Shown here one piece after another: positions 1-9,619 of a DNA stretch of 64,000 nucleotides. This DNA comes from Seminavis robusta (lineage: Eukaryota > Bacillariophyta > Bacillariophyceae > Naviculales > Naviculaceae): contig CAICTM010000301.1 of NCBI GenBank assembly GCA_903772945.1, forward strand, positions 1-64,000, in the 5' to 3' direction. How positions within the stretch are numbered: position 1 is the first letter of the stretch; each line of letters begins with the position of its first letter. The position numbers and the translations under genes are program-made. The notes beneath the pieces are model-generated. The model searched no databases, was not told where the DNA came from, and saw nothing but the letters and a program-made list of their open reading frames with translations.

Positions 1-1703
1 CCAGGAAGCCCAAGGTTGCATTTGTTGCATTTTTTGATGCAGTCTCCCAAAGCATAGTCCGGTCGAAGGGTTGGGAAAGGTTTCACAATGGTTTCATCAG
101 TTTCCAAAGTGCTGGCACAGCTGCGAAGCCACTCTTTGGAAGGAGGTGAGTGTGTCATGCGCTCATAGTCCTCCAAAGTCAACTTTGGGTCAAACACATC
201 TTCCGAAATGGGGCTGGCAGCATCCAAACTTATTGGCGAATCAGCAGGATGTGAGGATTGATTCTGTGCTGCTGGTTGTTGCTGATGCACTGGTTCTTCT
301 GCTTGTTGTTCTAGTGGCTGCTGTTCCAGTGGTTGATGTTCTGACGGTTGCTCTTGTTGTACTGGTGTAATATCCAGACCGGCATCTGCAAAGTCAAACT
401 GGTTTCCGACAATTTCACCTCCATGCCTCAATGCCATGGCTCCCACAATGCTGGAATAACCTCCACCAGAGGACAGCATGAGCTTTTTGGCATAACTCAT
501 AAAGTAGAAATCCTTGTCGGCATCTCCACTGTCCAAACTCAGTTCCACCACTCTACCAGCTTTGGCCAGGCCTCTCTGAAGACAGTTGGCATAGACTCTT
601 GCCTTTTCAAATAATTCTGGTTTGTTGTGTGATCCGCCACCCACGAAAACCAGTTTGGCATCGGGATGTTGGGATAGCTCCTCTAGATAGTCGTAAAGAC
701 TCCGAAGCGTTTTAAGCTTTGCGTTTTTGGCTTCAGGCTGATCACTTTCAACAGCACCTTGTGTCAGGAGATCTCCGACTGAGGAATCTGTGATTGTGTC
801 CACACCATCTCCGAGTGGAAGATGAATGACAATGTCATTGGGATCCGGCTTGACAAAGCCCTCTCTTTGACCAACTATTTTCAGAATCCGGTCCACAACT
901 GTCAGATTTTGTTTATTGTTGGGGCAGGCAAATGCATTATAGTAAAATGCAATGGTTCTGTTGTTGGAATTTGAGTTTTGCTTATTGTCAATAGTGCACT
1001 TGTTGCAGTGTGTTATACAGTCCCCCAAGGAATAGCTCGGAATAGTGATTGGAAAGGGCTTGAGGATATTGCTATCCTGCTGTAATGTTTTGGCACAGTT
1101 GTGCATCCATTCTTTGGAAGGTATCGACGGATCGAGAAAGATGTAATCGTCCGGCAATAAATTTGGATCAAACACGTCGTCGTGATTGGTAATAGTGTCT
1201 GCTGCTGCTGCTTGATTGCTCGCAATTGGCGGCTGCTCTGGCGTGTCTTGTGATTTGTCAGCTGATGGAGTAGTGGGTTCCACTAGTTGAAATTCGGAGT
1301 CCTGCGTCGTCAAATTCGAGTCGGTCCTATTGCTATCAGGAAGGCGTGACGGTGGCTGGCCATTTTCCACTGTGACGCCGGATCGTTGCTGGGTTTGCTG
1401 CTGTGTCGATGCTGCCATATGTATTACTTTGCCGTCACGGACGATTGCAAATGGATCCTTGCTGGCTCTACTACTTTGAACTGTACTAGTAGTAGAGTTG
1501 CTGCTGCTGCTGTTGGAGAAACTTGCTTTTATTGCAATGCTGTGGTTCTTGGGGGTCACACTTATGTTTCGTTCTAGCTCGACGGTACTGGCGATATCCA
1601 ACGACACCATCACAAGCCTTTCTCGTATCAGATCCCAGGCAGTCGATACGGCAATCAAGACCATGATCACAAAGACAAACACCCTATTGGTATTAGAAGA
1701 CAT
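1..1703 (-). CDS. Two-module fucosyltransferase-like type II membrane protein (partial, runs off left edge)
   Basis: The reading frame is open from the ATG at 1703 to the window edge (567 codons, no stop), so the C-terminus is missing. After a short cytosolic start there is a membrane segment at about residues 8-24 (VFVFVIMVLIAVSTAW), then a Ser/Asn/Thr-rich stem and a module at about residues 175-450. That module is clearly paralogous to the protein at 7001-8395, sharing YxLGDCIxxCNKC, an HxxLGD motif, an ANCLQRGLA motif and DADKDFYFMS. A Gln-rich linker follows, then a second module begins at about residue 498 with DPKLTLEDY and again reaches GDCIKKCNKCNLGLP at the edge. HxRxGD and DFxFMS are hallmarks of the GT-B fucosyltransferase fold (GT11/GT23 type). 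In module 1 the motif at residues 294-299 is HLPLGD, with Pro in place of the conserved Arg. The probable location is the Golgi lumen. Fold assignment is moderate; substrate is unknown. Confidence 0.75.
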   Translation of the reverse strand, partial: MSSNTNRVFVFVIMVLIAVSTAWDLIRERLVMVSLDIASTVELERNISVTPKNHSIAIKASFSNSSSSNSTTSTVQSSRASKDPFAIVRDGKVIHMAASTQQQTQQRSGVTVENGQPPSRLPDSNRTDSNLTTQDSEFQLVEPTTPSADKSQDTPEQPPIASNQAAAADTITNHDDVFDPNLLPDDYIFLDPSIPSKEWMHNCAKTLQQDSNILKPFPITIPSYSLGDCITHCNKCTIDNKQNSNSNNRTIAFYYNAFACPNNKQNLTVVDRILKIVGQREGFVKPDPNDIVIHLPLGDGVDTITDSSVGDLLTQGAVESDQPEAKNAKLKTLRSLYDYLEELSQHPDAKLVFVGGGSHNKPELFEKARVYANCLQRGLAKAGRVVELSLDSGDADKDFYFMSYAKKLMLSSGGGYSSIVGAMALRHGGEIVGNQFDFADAGLDITPVQQEQPSEHQPLEQQPLEQQAEEPVHQQQPAAQNQSSHPADSPISLDAASPISEDVFDPKLTLEDYERMTHSPPSKEWLRSCASTLETDETIVKPFPTLRPDYALGDCIKKCNKCNLGLP

Positions 1704-2515
1704 CTTGGCCGCATGTGGATGGGTGATCGAGTGGTTGTCAATAGATGAGTGACCGAGCCACAAATATGCAGCTGGAAGCCAGTCGAGCCGGTTTGGTGAT
1801 TTGGCCGCGTTCGATCTACAATACTTTCTCAGGGCTCAACGGCAACAAGTCCCTTGCTAGCTAGCTAGTAGAAGATAGACCTACTAGGTCTAGCTAGGAA
1901 GACTGTAGTAGATTGCGAAAGAGGAGTTTCTAAAGGGTAAGGAGGTTATTCACCGAAGCCAACGAGGGCCACGATTAATAATCTTAGAAGTGTCGAGTCC
2001 AAACTCTGGTACTAGTACCTGTGATCAGGGAGATGAATTGAGGACCAAGCAACGCACGGAGAAGATAGATGAGGCTGATTTCGACAGCAGGCAGAGCATC
2101 CGGACTGTATCGATCCTCAGTACCGTACTAGTACTTTCTCACTACAGACTGTACTAGCTAGTACAGTACAGTACCGGTAGTCCCTCTCATCACGGAGAAG
2201 ACTGATGATTTCGGCAGCAGAGCATCTGGAATGTCTTGCTTTGCTTAGATGCATCCATCATGGCATCATCATGGCTCGAGACTACGGTACCGGCATTGCC
2301 ATTCAGCCAGGTGGGCATCAGGGAGCATGAAAATCAGGGAGCGCAACAAGCATCGGCAAGAGAAACCAATCATAGTTTCACAAATGGTAAAACATTTATC
2401 AATGTTACATTCTCTAGCGTACAGGTGCCATGCTCCCAAAGTGTGGTGACCTCATACTGTAGTACAGCTACCCACGATCGATGGCTGCGAGCCTCTTTGT
2501 CAATTATCTAGCTAG
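1704..2515. other. Intergenic stretch, no gene seen
   Basis: Upstream region of the left-edge glycosyltransferase-like gene. It holds CTAGCTAG runs near 1860 and 2511, one TACCGGTA at about 2172 and short ACTAGTAC/GTACTAGT stretches. No reading frame with a recognisable protein pattern was found. Confidence 0.5.
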
Positions 2516-2947
2516 CTAGCTATCATAGCCCATTGTGGGATGACACAAGCTCATGGAGAAGAAATCTGCATCAGCATACTCCAAGATACCATCTTCTTCG
2601 TCTTCTTCCTTGGCTTCTTGCTCTGACATTCTTGATGGGAAAAAATCACTAACATTCTGGCAGTAGGTAAAGTCAGTGTCTGGGAAACAGGCTGGGCAGT
2701 GGGAGTTATCACCACAAGGAACACAGCAACAGTCGTTGACGGAAACAAAGGAACTCATGTTGTAGCAATAATTGGGTTGTTCGCAGAAGCAGCCCAAGAA
2801 GGAGTCCAGTAGAATATCCATCAATCCTTGTTCGGACTCGGATTTACCAAGAGCTGCCTCGGCGGCAGCGTCATTCTTGGCCGCGAAAGCTGCAGCGGCT
2901 GCGGCGGAGTTAGCGGCACCTTCCGTTGACATCATAGAGGACACCAT
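2516..2947 (-). CDS. Small cysteine-rich acidic protein, copy 1
   Basis: A 143-residue protein of a family I do not recognise, one of three paralogues in this window. The ATG at 2947 lies in a GCCATGG context. Order of parts: an Ala-rich N-terminus (about residues 10-35); a predicted amphipathic helix GLMDILLDSFLG; a cysteine region with FCEQP and CCCVPCGDNSHCPACFP; a PSRMS element; an acidic KEEDEEDGILEYADADFF tail; and a short C-terminal Cys-His stretch. Copy 2 (3615-4058) matches it almost along its whole length. Closely spaced Cys pairs could bind metal or form disulfides. No clear signal peptide or membrane segment is visible, so location is unknown. The gene sits between two fucosyltransferase-like genes on the same strand. 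Confidence 0.7.
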   Translation of the reverse strand: MVSSMMSTEGAANSAAAAAAFAAKNDAAAEAALGKSESEQGLMDILLDSFLGCFCEQPNYCYNMSSFVSVNDCCCVPCGDNSHCPACFPDTDFTYCQNVSDFFPSRMSEQEAKEEDEEDGILEYADADFFSMSLCHPTMGYDS

Positions 2948-3614
2948 GGCAAAGATATTTGTCTGTCAGATGGCAATGTCACGAAAGTCATACAGACAAC
3001 AACAAAGAAGAAGTTACTATGGGTTAGAGAGGGAACAGAAAACATGGATAAAAATGAAGGCCTAAAGGCTTCTGACAGACAGCTGCTGAGGTCGTCTTAT
3101 TCTCGGTGGATGATCGATTGAGTGGAGGGGCGACGAGCCGACTTGCAAGACCAATAAGTGCCGATGAAAACATAGGCATCTGGGCCAAAAATAAGTACCC
3201 GAAGGTACGCGGGCAATTTCACCTGCTGGGCGGACTCACAACGGCAGGCAATGTGCCGAACAACACTGCGGCAACCGGCAAGCCGCGCCTCCCACTGCTC
3301 ATCTGGCTCCTGTCCATTATGAAATTCGAAAGCACCATCTGATTACTCCTGCCCATCATGGAATGCAAAAGCAGACTACATGTAGCATGCTTGCTAGCTA
3401 GCTAGCAGATTGCTTGAGTAAACCTAGTCTACACTACTAGTAAGTTGATGCCACACTCGTCATCGTCACCATCTTTTAGCTTCTTGGATCCATGTAAAGT
3501 CCGGAGACTTGGACTCTTTAGCTAACAGAATATCAATGTTACACGCTTAACGCTGAACGCTCCCAAGTTGGGTTTCTTCTTGGTAGCACTCTCACACCTC
3601 ACTGGCTGAAGCAA
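2948..3614. other. Intergenic stretch between cysteine-rich copies
   Basis: No gene recognised. It contains a CTAGCTAGCTAG run near 3400. At its right edge, overlapping the end of copy 2, is the perfect 14-bp palindrome ACGTACCGGTACGT at 3618-3631. Confidence 0.45.
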
Positions 3615-4058
3615 CTAACGTACCGGTACGTATGGTTCAGAAGAATTGTCATAATGGCAGCCATTCACTGTGGGGCGACAAAAAGTCATGGGAAAAAAAG
3701 CTGTATCATACTCCAAGATGTCATCATCTTCTTCTTCCTTGGTTTCTACCACTGACATCCTTGATGGCAATACCTTCATTGAATTGCTGACACCTCCGCA
3801 GCAGGCAATGCCAGTCTGGGGGAAACATGCTGGACAGGTCAAATTATCTTCACAAGGAAGACAGCAACAGTTGTTGACTGTAGTATCGGTGGTACAGCAG
3901 CAATCAGGTTGCTCGCAGAAACTGCCCAGAATGGAATCCAAAAGAGAATCCAACAATCCTGCATTGGCATCGCTTGGCTCGAGAACTTCAGACGAGGCAG
4001 TGTCATCATTCTTTGACGGCAAGGCCGCAGCAGAAGAAGGAGAATAGTGTACACCCAT
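3615..4058 (-). CDS. Small cysteine-rich acidic protein, copy 2
   Basis: A 147-residue paralogue of the protein at 2516-2947. The open frame extends upstream to a TTG, but the first ATG is at 4058 in a TTGCCATGG context that matches the start of copy 1, so I choose it. Shared parts in order: SAAALPSKND; an amphipathic LLDSLLDSILGSFCEQP; a CCC-rich stretch; CCCLPCEDNLTCPACFPQT; a further CC pair; LPSRMS; the acidic KEEEDDDILEYDTAFF; and a C-terminal C-H tail. The identity is high enough that the two genes probably arose by a fairly recent tandem duplication. Function unknown; metal binding or disulfide-bonded folding are the natural guesses from the cysteines. Confidence 0.7.
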   Translation of the reverse strand: MGVHYSPSSAAALPSKNDDTASSEVLEPSDANAGLLDSLLDSILGSFCEQPDCCCTTDTTVNNCCCLPCEDNLTCPACFPQTGIACCGGVSNSMKVLPSRMSVVETKEEEDDDILEYDTAFFPMTFCRPTVNGCHYDNSSEPYVPVR

Positions 4059-4226
4059 GGCAAGCAAAACCCCAGAAAACGTGACAATCAAGGCACTTCC
4101 ATTGATTTATGGAGTGAAATGGAATGGAATGGAAGAGATGGTGGCCTGAGTCAAAACATGAGCCACAACGAAGATGTTGCAACGGAGGGTTGCTTTGTGC
4201 ATGTGACAAAGGAGGACATCCATGAC

Positions 4227-4234
4227 TATTTATA
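4227..4234 (-). promoter_or_regulatory. TATA-like box upstream of cysteine-rich copy 2
   Basis: The minus strand reads TATAAATA here, about 170 bp upstream of the ATG at 4058. Position and sequence fit a core promoter for copy 2, but no transcription start can be read from sequence. Confidence 0.3.
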
Positions 4235-4242
4235 ATGCGTGC

Positions 4243-4329
4243 TGTTGGTTGCTTAGATGACTAATGGTTACTATGGCTTAGAGAGTGTTGGTTGCTTAGA
4301 TGACTAATACGTGCTGTTGGTTGCTTAGA
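4243..4329. repeat. Three direct copies of TGTTGGTTGCTTAGATGAC
   Basis: Copies begin at 4243, 4286 and 4315. The first two share 23 bases; the third matches for about 15. They lie just upstream of the TATA-like box of cysteine-rich copy 2, so they could be regulatory, or simply a local duplication. Confidence 0.7.
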
Positions 4330-5554
4330 CTGTTTGCGCCAAAAAAAATGCAGCGAAAACGTCGGTGATGCATGTGGCGCAGCGCACCTCTTGGTCCATG
4401 TACGGTACGAAGGTTTAGAGCCCCGGAGGATCTGAAAACAAACGGGCTGCGCCAGCTACCGGTACCAGGTAGCAAGTGTGACCGAACCACACCAGTGCTG
4501 TCACGAGTCGAGTCAAGAGTCGAGTCATGGGTCGACTCGAGGCTAGGCAGCCAGACAGCCCGATCGTACACACATGTGCCGAGGCTCCTTGGTACCAGTA
4601 CCTGCACAGTACTGCAAAACAGTCTGATCCAAAAGAATGATGCTTCCAGCTGGGAAAGCTGTCCAGTATGACTTGATATGGATTCCTGTATCCGGTTCTG
4701 ATGAAAACTGAGTGTTCTGCGGTAGCTCATAAGGAAGAGCTGATTTGGCATTGTGCCAGCCCGGTTGTTTGAATCCAACCACAAGACCACAAGTGTTGGT
4801 AGATGCCCTGATCATCAGAAGTTGCGGGCCCAGGCTCTGTGAGAAGGAAGAACTTAGAGATAGTCTGAGTAGATTATGTCAATGTGTTCCTCCTCTCCAA
4901 AAGAAGGGTTTGTTCCACATTGAGTTAACCAGCTTCAAGAGGTGAATAGGATGACGTGCCATTTTCCAGCTCCTACAATAAATGGATTCCATTGCAGAAG
5001 CAAAGCGCAACGGTGCCCTCGGAGAGATGGTGGCTATAGCTTCCAGTGGTTTGTTTGAAGTCAATCCCTAACACGATCAGAGACGGTCTGCGCCAAGAAA
5101 CAAAACAGAATAGGGTGTCTCTCTTATTTGGCTGGGCCTGGATTTGCTAACATGGTGTGGTTGTCTGGTAATTAAAGATGTACACTTTCGAACCAGTACC
5201 AGGTACCCGATAGTGCTGCTACACACGACCGCTGACGAGAAAGAATTTTTTTGCCACCACACGGTAAGAACAAGAAAGGACAAAAGCTTCCACTTCAAGC
5301 TAGCTTGCTTCACCCAATGTTTTCAGGCAACATGACAAGGCCTGGCTACAGGTTGACTGTTAGTCTATCTTCGCTTCCAATAGCTAATCAATCATATACT
5401 TTCTAATGTATTACTCAGTATGTAGCGCCTAATTTGCATACCAACAAAGCATCGAGACCAAGTGCCAACCTTTCATCATGTCCGTCTGTCCATCCAGTAC
5501 AAACCCCTTCTATATACCGGTATGCACATGGCCACTCTAACGCTGCCGTTTCGT
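4330..5554. other. Intergenic stretch with GAGTC-rich patch
   Basis: No gene supported. A patch at about 4503-4545 is built from repeated GAGTC/GACTC words. One TACCGGTA lies at about 4457 and another at 5515. The longer open frames here have low-complexity or random-looking translations. Confidence 0.45.
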
Positions 5555-5974
5555 CTACTGAGCACGTTGTTGGAAACAGACAAAATTCATCGATCTCAGT
5601 CCATAGTCGAGGACGCCGTCATCTTCATCCTCTTCGTTCTTGTATTCGTCATTTGTTGGATGGAAGGAGACTCTTTTGGGAAGCTCCGCGTTAAAAGACT
5701 TGCAACCAGCTTGGCAATCGGAGTTGTCATCACAAGGGATACAGGAACAGGAGGGTGTAGAACACGTACATGATACACAGGAATCATCGTCCCCCACTTG
5801 ATGGCAAGGACAGTAACAGTCGTCCACTGGAAACATGCAAAAGAAGGATTCAATTATGAACTCGATGATTTCAATGTCGCAATTACATTTCATGGCCTTG
5901 GCCTGACAGCTTTGATCCACATGACTGTCGTCGTCGTTGATATGCATAGTTGGGATATCATTGGTGGTAGTCAT
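5555..5974 (-). CDS. Small cysteine-rich acidic protein, copy 3 (diverged)
   Basis: A 139-residue protein; the upstream extension of the frame begins on TTG, so the ATG at 5974 is preferred. It keeps the family plan: an acidic N-terminus; a hydrophobic helix EIIEFIIESFFCMF; a Cys cluster (CYCPCHQ, CVSCTC, CSCIPCDDNSDCQAGC); a basic-Pro element; and an acidic EDEDDGVLDYG tail. The core PCxDNSxC is the link to copies 1 and 2, but overall it is much more diverged. In place of PSRMS it has LPKRVSFHP, which matches the RVxF docking motif for protein phosphatase 1. That is a short-motif match only. Function unknown. Confidence 0.6.
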   Translation of the reverse strand: MTTTNDIPTMHINDDDSHVDQSCQAKAMKCNCDIEIIEFIIESFFCMFPVDDCYCPCHQVGDDDSCVSCTCSTPSCSCIPCDDNSDCQAGCKSFNAELPKRVSFHPTNDEYKNEEDEDDGVLDYGLRSMNFVCFQQRAQ

Positions 5975-7000
5975 GATACTTGGAACAGGTTCGATTCCTT
6001 CAGGCAAAAAGTAGATAGATATTTTTGGTATCAGGATCTGGTATCTTATAGATGAGCCGAGTCGATTTTGAAACTGTGTTGATCAGAAAAGTGTGACATT
6101 CTACTCGCAAAATTGGTCTCTGAATTCTTAACTTCCTTTCCTTCCGTCCTCGCTTTGATGGATGGACGTATGGTATACTCTTCAATCCTCTGTTGATGGC
6201 AGCTACGTATCGTGTCAAATGTATATATTATCAAATGCATCAGTGAGAAAGATACCGACAGCTTCTACTACATGTGGTACAACAAACCTCCATCGGCTCT
6301 TTCTTGTGGTGGCGGCATTCGGAATGTGAAAAGAAAATTTGGGTATGCGTGACGGCTGTCTGACATCAACATCCGGCAGTTTCCCAAACAGGAATTCTAA
6401 ATACTCAGTTGAACTCGCTCACGATCGTGAGGCGGCAACGATTTTCATGCGAAACATTCCACAAGACTCATCTAGATCTATTGAAATATTCATAGTCCCG
6501 ATGAGGGGTGGGCTGGGCTGGGCTGAGAACGTGCTCTCGGGGTTATCTAGCTACTAGATACGCTGTACACCGTAGCCCAACAAGATTAGAGCATGAAGAT
6601 AGAGGACCTGGTGATACTGTTGTAGGAATGATGGAACCCTGAGGTGTTGACTTCGTCGTTTCTAGCTGGCCGCAATGAATGGGCGCCATCATTCATCGTT
6701 CTGCTGGCTGCCTGCAGTACCCAATCTTATGCGGGGATAGCTAGTCCTGCCAAGGCGAATGGTGCTCTGGTGATCTGCATTCAGGCTGCGTCGATGCCCG
6801 CTGTCCGTGAACTACGACGATGCATCTTGCAAAACAGAAACAATTCCGGTGAACCCAGCTATTCGTTATTTGCTGAAGAGAAACAAGCCAAGGCAAAAAG
6901 GCAAAGAGGTGTGGGTAGATTGATTGCCCTAGCTAGCTAGCTAGCTCGTAACAGTTACGCTATTACGTGTTTCGTACGAAAACGGATCCTCCAGTACTAC
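5975..7000. other. Intergenic stretch, no gene seen
   Basis: Region between cysteine-rich copy 3 and the complete glycosyltransferase-like gene. An open frame at 6644-6940 has no recognisable pattern. A CTAGCTAGCTAG run lies at about 6935. Confidence 0.45.
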
Positions 7001-8395
7001 CTACTTGAATTTGGTGTCTAATGGATACCCCACGGACCAACCCCCGTGCAGTTTGATCATTTGTTCAATGAACCGTGAAAATCCACCCGTGGAAATCATG
7101 AAATACTGGGCAAAACTCATGAAATAAAAGTCCTTGTCGGCATCTCCATTGTCCAATTGCATGTCCACTTGAATACCGGCACGTGCCAATCCTCGTTGCA
7201 AACAATTGGCATACGTGCGACTCTTTTCAAAAATCCAAGGTTTGTGCGATCCACCAATGATAATCAATTTGGATCCGGGATGCTTTTCGTGGAGTAGATT
7301 GTAATAGTCGTAGACACTAAAGATGGTTTTGAGTTTCTTTTTGCGTGCTTGAGGATGAAATCCTTGTCCTCCCCGTGTCAGCATGGTGACGACATCTTGT
7401 GGGGAATAATCCAGGACATCGCCCAATCGCAAATGCATGACCACATCCGTGGGATCTGGTTTGACAAATCCATCTCGTTGTCCAAAAATTTCGAGGACTT
7501 GATTGAGAATGGTAAAGTTTTTGATTTTGTGGGGACATGCCAGTTCACTGTAATATCCGGCAATGGTGAGATTGTAGTTTTTGTGGTGTTTCATATCGGG
7601 CGCAAAAATCTTTTTTTGTTTCCCTGGCAGTCCCAAGTTGCATTTGTTGCACGCCTTGATGCAATCTCCCAGGGCGTATTCTCCCAGGAGCGTGGGGAAT
7701 TCCTTGACAATGGATTTATCCTTGCCGAGTGTGGCGGCACAGTCTTGTAGCCATTGTTTACTAGGAGGACCGGGTTCGGCAAATTGATAGTAATCTTCCA
7801 AAGTGAGACTGTGGTTGTACTGCCCATTGTCCGTCATATTGCCCCTTGGTAGTGAAGGTGGTGGCAGTGATGATGTTGATTGTTGTTCTTCCGTGGTTGT
7901 TTTGTCAGTATTGGAAGTTTCTTCCACAGGCTTTTCTGGTTCTGCTTCATTTGTCAGTACTGGAAGTGACTCTGTGGTGGTGCTGTTGGGTGAAGAATCT
8001 GATGTTGTTTCTGTTTCTGTGGATTCTGTGGTTTCATTTGTTGATGAAGTACTTGAGGAAGGTATTATTCCCAGAAATTCCTTATCTTCGTCTGTGAAAT
8101 TGGCCATGTCTTTCGTGAGCAGTTTGTCGGCTTCTAATCTCTCCACCTCCAGTGCCGCCTGCCGCAATATCTCGGATCGGTTGCTCTTGTGATTGGCAGA
8201 ACTAGTAGTATTGGCACTAATACTAGAATAATTTTGTCCTTCGTGAACAATGGTCCCATTGCGTACCGTAATCTTGCGATCTTGGACCCCTGCAAAATCC
8301 AGAGCCTTCATGGTACGTTCTTCCATCATGTCCCAACCAACCATAAACATCACCAACCCAATGATCGCAGATACCAGTACTTTGTTCGTCGTCAT
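7001..8395 (-). CDS. Fucosyltransferase-like type II membrane protein (single module)
   Basis: A complete 464-residue protein starting at the ATG at 8395. A signal anchor lies near residues 6-24 (VLVSAIIGLVMFMVGWDMM), followed by a long Ser/Thr/Asn/Glu stem to about residue 195. The catalytic-like domain runs to the C-terminus. Motifs: YALGDCIKACNKCNLGLPG; HLRLGD starting at His321, matching the HxRxGD signature of fucosyltransferases; an IIIGGSH stretch; ANCLQRGLA; and DADKDFYFMSFAQYFMISTGGFSRF, which matches the DFxxMS..xx(S/T)xFS region. The expected role is sugar transfer from a GDP-linked donor to secreted or cell-wall glycans in the Golgi. It is the single-module relative of the gene at the left edge; here the Arg of HxRxGD is kept. 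Donor and acceptor cannot be read from sequence. Confidence 0.75.
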   Translation of the reverse strand: MTTNKVLVSAIIGLVMFMVGWDMMEERTMKALDFAGVQDRKITVRNGTIVHEGQNYSSISANTTSSANHKSNRSEILRQAALEVERLEADKLLTKDMANFTDEDKEFLGIIPSSSTSSTNETTESTETETTSDSSPNSTTTESLPVLTNEAEPEKPVEETSNTDKTTTEEQQSTSSLPPPSLPRGNMTDNGQYNHSLTLEDYYQFAEPGPPSKQWLQDCAATLGKDKSIVKEFPTLLGEYALGDCIKACNKCNLGLPGKQKKIFAPDMKHHKNYNLTIAGYYSELACPHKIKNFTILNQVLEIFGQRDGFVKPDPTDVVMHLRLGDVLDYSPQDVVTMLTRGGQGFHPQARKKKLKTIFSVYDYYNLLHEKHPGSKLIIIGGSHKPWIFEKSRTYANCLQRGLARAGIQVDMQLDNGDADKDFYFMSFAQYFMISTGGFSRFIEQMIKLHGGWSVGYPLDTKFK

Positions 8396-9619
8396 TTTTT
8401 CTTATGGTCTTTGATAATCGAAGCAATTAACTGCTTTGTGTGGGTGAGCAGTGGTGGTACCGGTAGTTTGAGAGGAGAAATCCCAAGAGGACTGCCTGCT
8501 AACGATATTAGTTAGGTCGCCACTATGACGAGAAGAGGGCAACGGGGGTCTTACTCGGTCAGTATAGTGAGTTGTAACCATGGACCATGATGAAGGTTGT
8601 ATTGCCGGGCTGCTTCGATGTTCCGCGCTTCGCTTGCACTGTGACTGAAAAGTCATTCGCGAAACAATGGCCCATGCATACGCATACCGTACGGCCATGG
8701 TGGCGGCTAATAAGTAGGTTAAGCTGTGAAGGAAAAGAAGGATCCACGCCATCCTGATCCTTGCATAGTCAGATTGTGTTAGCTGCATCGCATGCCTCAC
8801 AATAGACAACTTACATGTACCGGTACAAAAGGATGGAACCTTGGTCCATCACCTGGATCCACACCTGGGCCAGAAGCCAACTCCAGCCAGACACCACTCC
8901 AGGATCGATCCAAGCCCAACAGCAGCTTGGCTCCTGCACATCTTCCTTAGTTAGTTAGGTCCATCTCCTGGAGGATCTGAAGGCGTCAGCCACTCGTGCT
9001 ACACCAGGAGCCGACCAACTCCTGCGCCACAGCATGGGTACACTCCGTCCCTACAGTAATTCTGGGGCACCAAAAGCTCCAACAACACCAGGGCCCTCTT
9101 TGTGTCCGCCCCCACTCCTGCCGCCCGTTCCATACATGTACATGTACAGTACGCTGCAATCTACAATGGAGCTTTGCTCCTGATTACGGCACCACGTACG
9201 GTTCGTGTGTACTGTATTGTGTGCATCACGTCGCGTCACGTCGTCACATCACTGGTCAAAAGCCATAATAAAGGATTTAATGAAGCTTACGTTTTCGGCG
9301 GAAGAGAAGTCCATAATTTTCGGAGGGGAAGATCCAGTATTATAGCCAAAGATTTAAAGGATTCTGAAAGGGAACACCAAGGAAGATCCGGTCAGTCGCA
9401 CCAAAGTAAGATTACTGAAATTACTAGTACTGGCTAGTTTTAGGTTTTAGTGTTTAGTGTCCGAAGCGAATTCAGCAGCAGCGACGATCAAGAGTCAAGA
9501 GTCAAGAGCCATTGACCCAGACCAGAGCGTGGACAGAGTTGTGTCTTTTAGAACAGCAAAGACAGCCTCGCTATCAGAGTAGATATATTTTGTTGGTGTT
9601 GTGTAGTGCAGTGTTGACA
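8396..9619. other. Divergent intergenic region
   Basis: Lies between the start of the glycosyltransferase-like gene (minus) and LRR gene 1 (plus), so it should hold both promoters. It contains TACCGGTA at 8458 and 8818, a CTCCAG-rich patch at 8860-8990 and a TACATGTACATGTAC stretch near 9134. No gene found. Confidence 0.45.

Noticed and set aside
4296-4790. 164-codon minus-strand open frame
   Set aside because: Serine-rich translation driven by repeated GAGTC words; no start context, domain or paralogue.
7349-8192. Plus-strand open frames over the glycosyltransferase-like gene
   Set aside because: Antisense shadows of a recognised coding gene.
9512-9619. N-terminal extension of LRR protein 1
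   Set aside because: The extended frame begins on TTG; the first ATG is at 9620.
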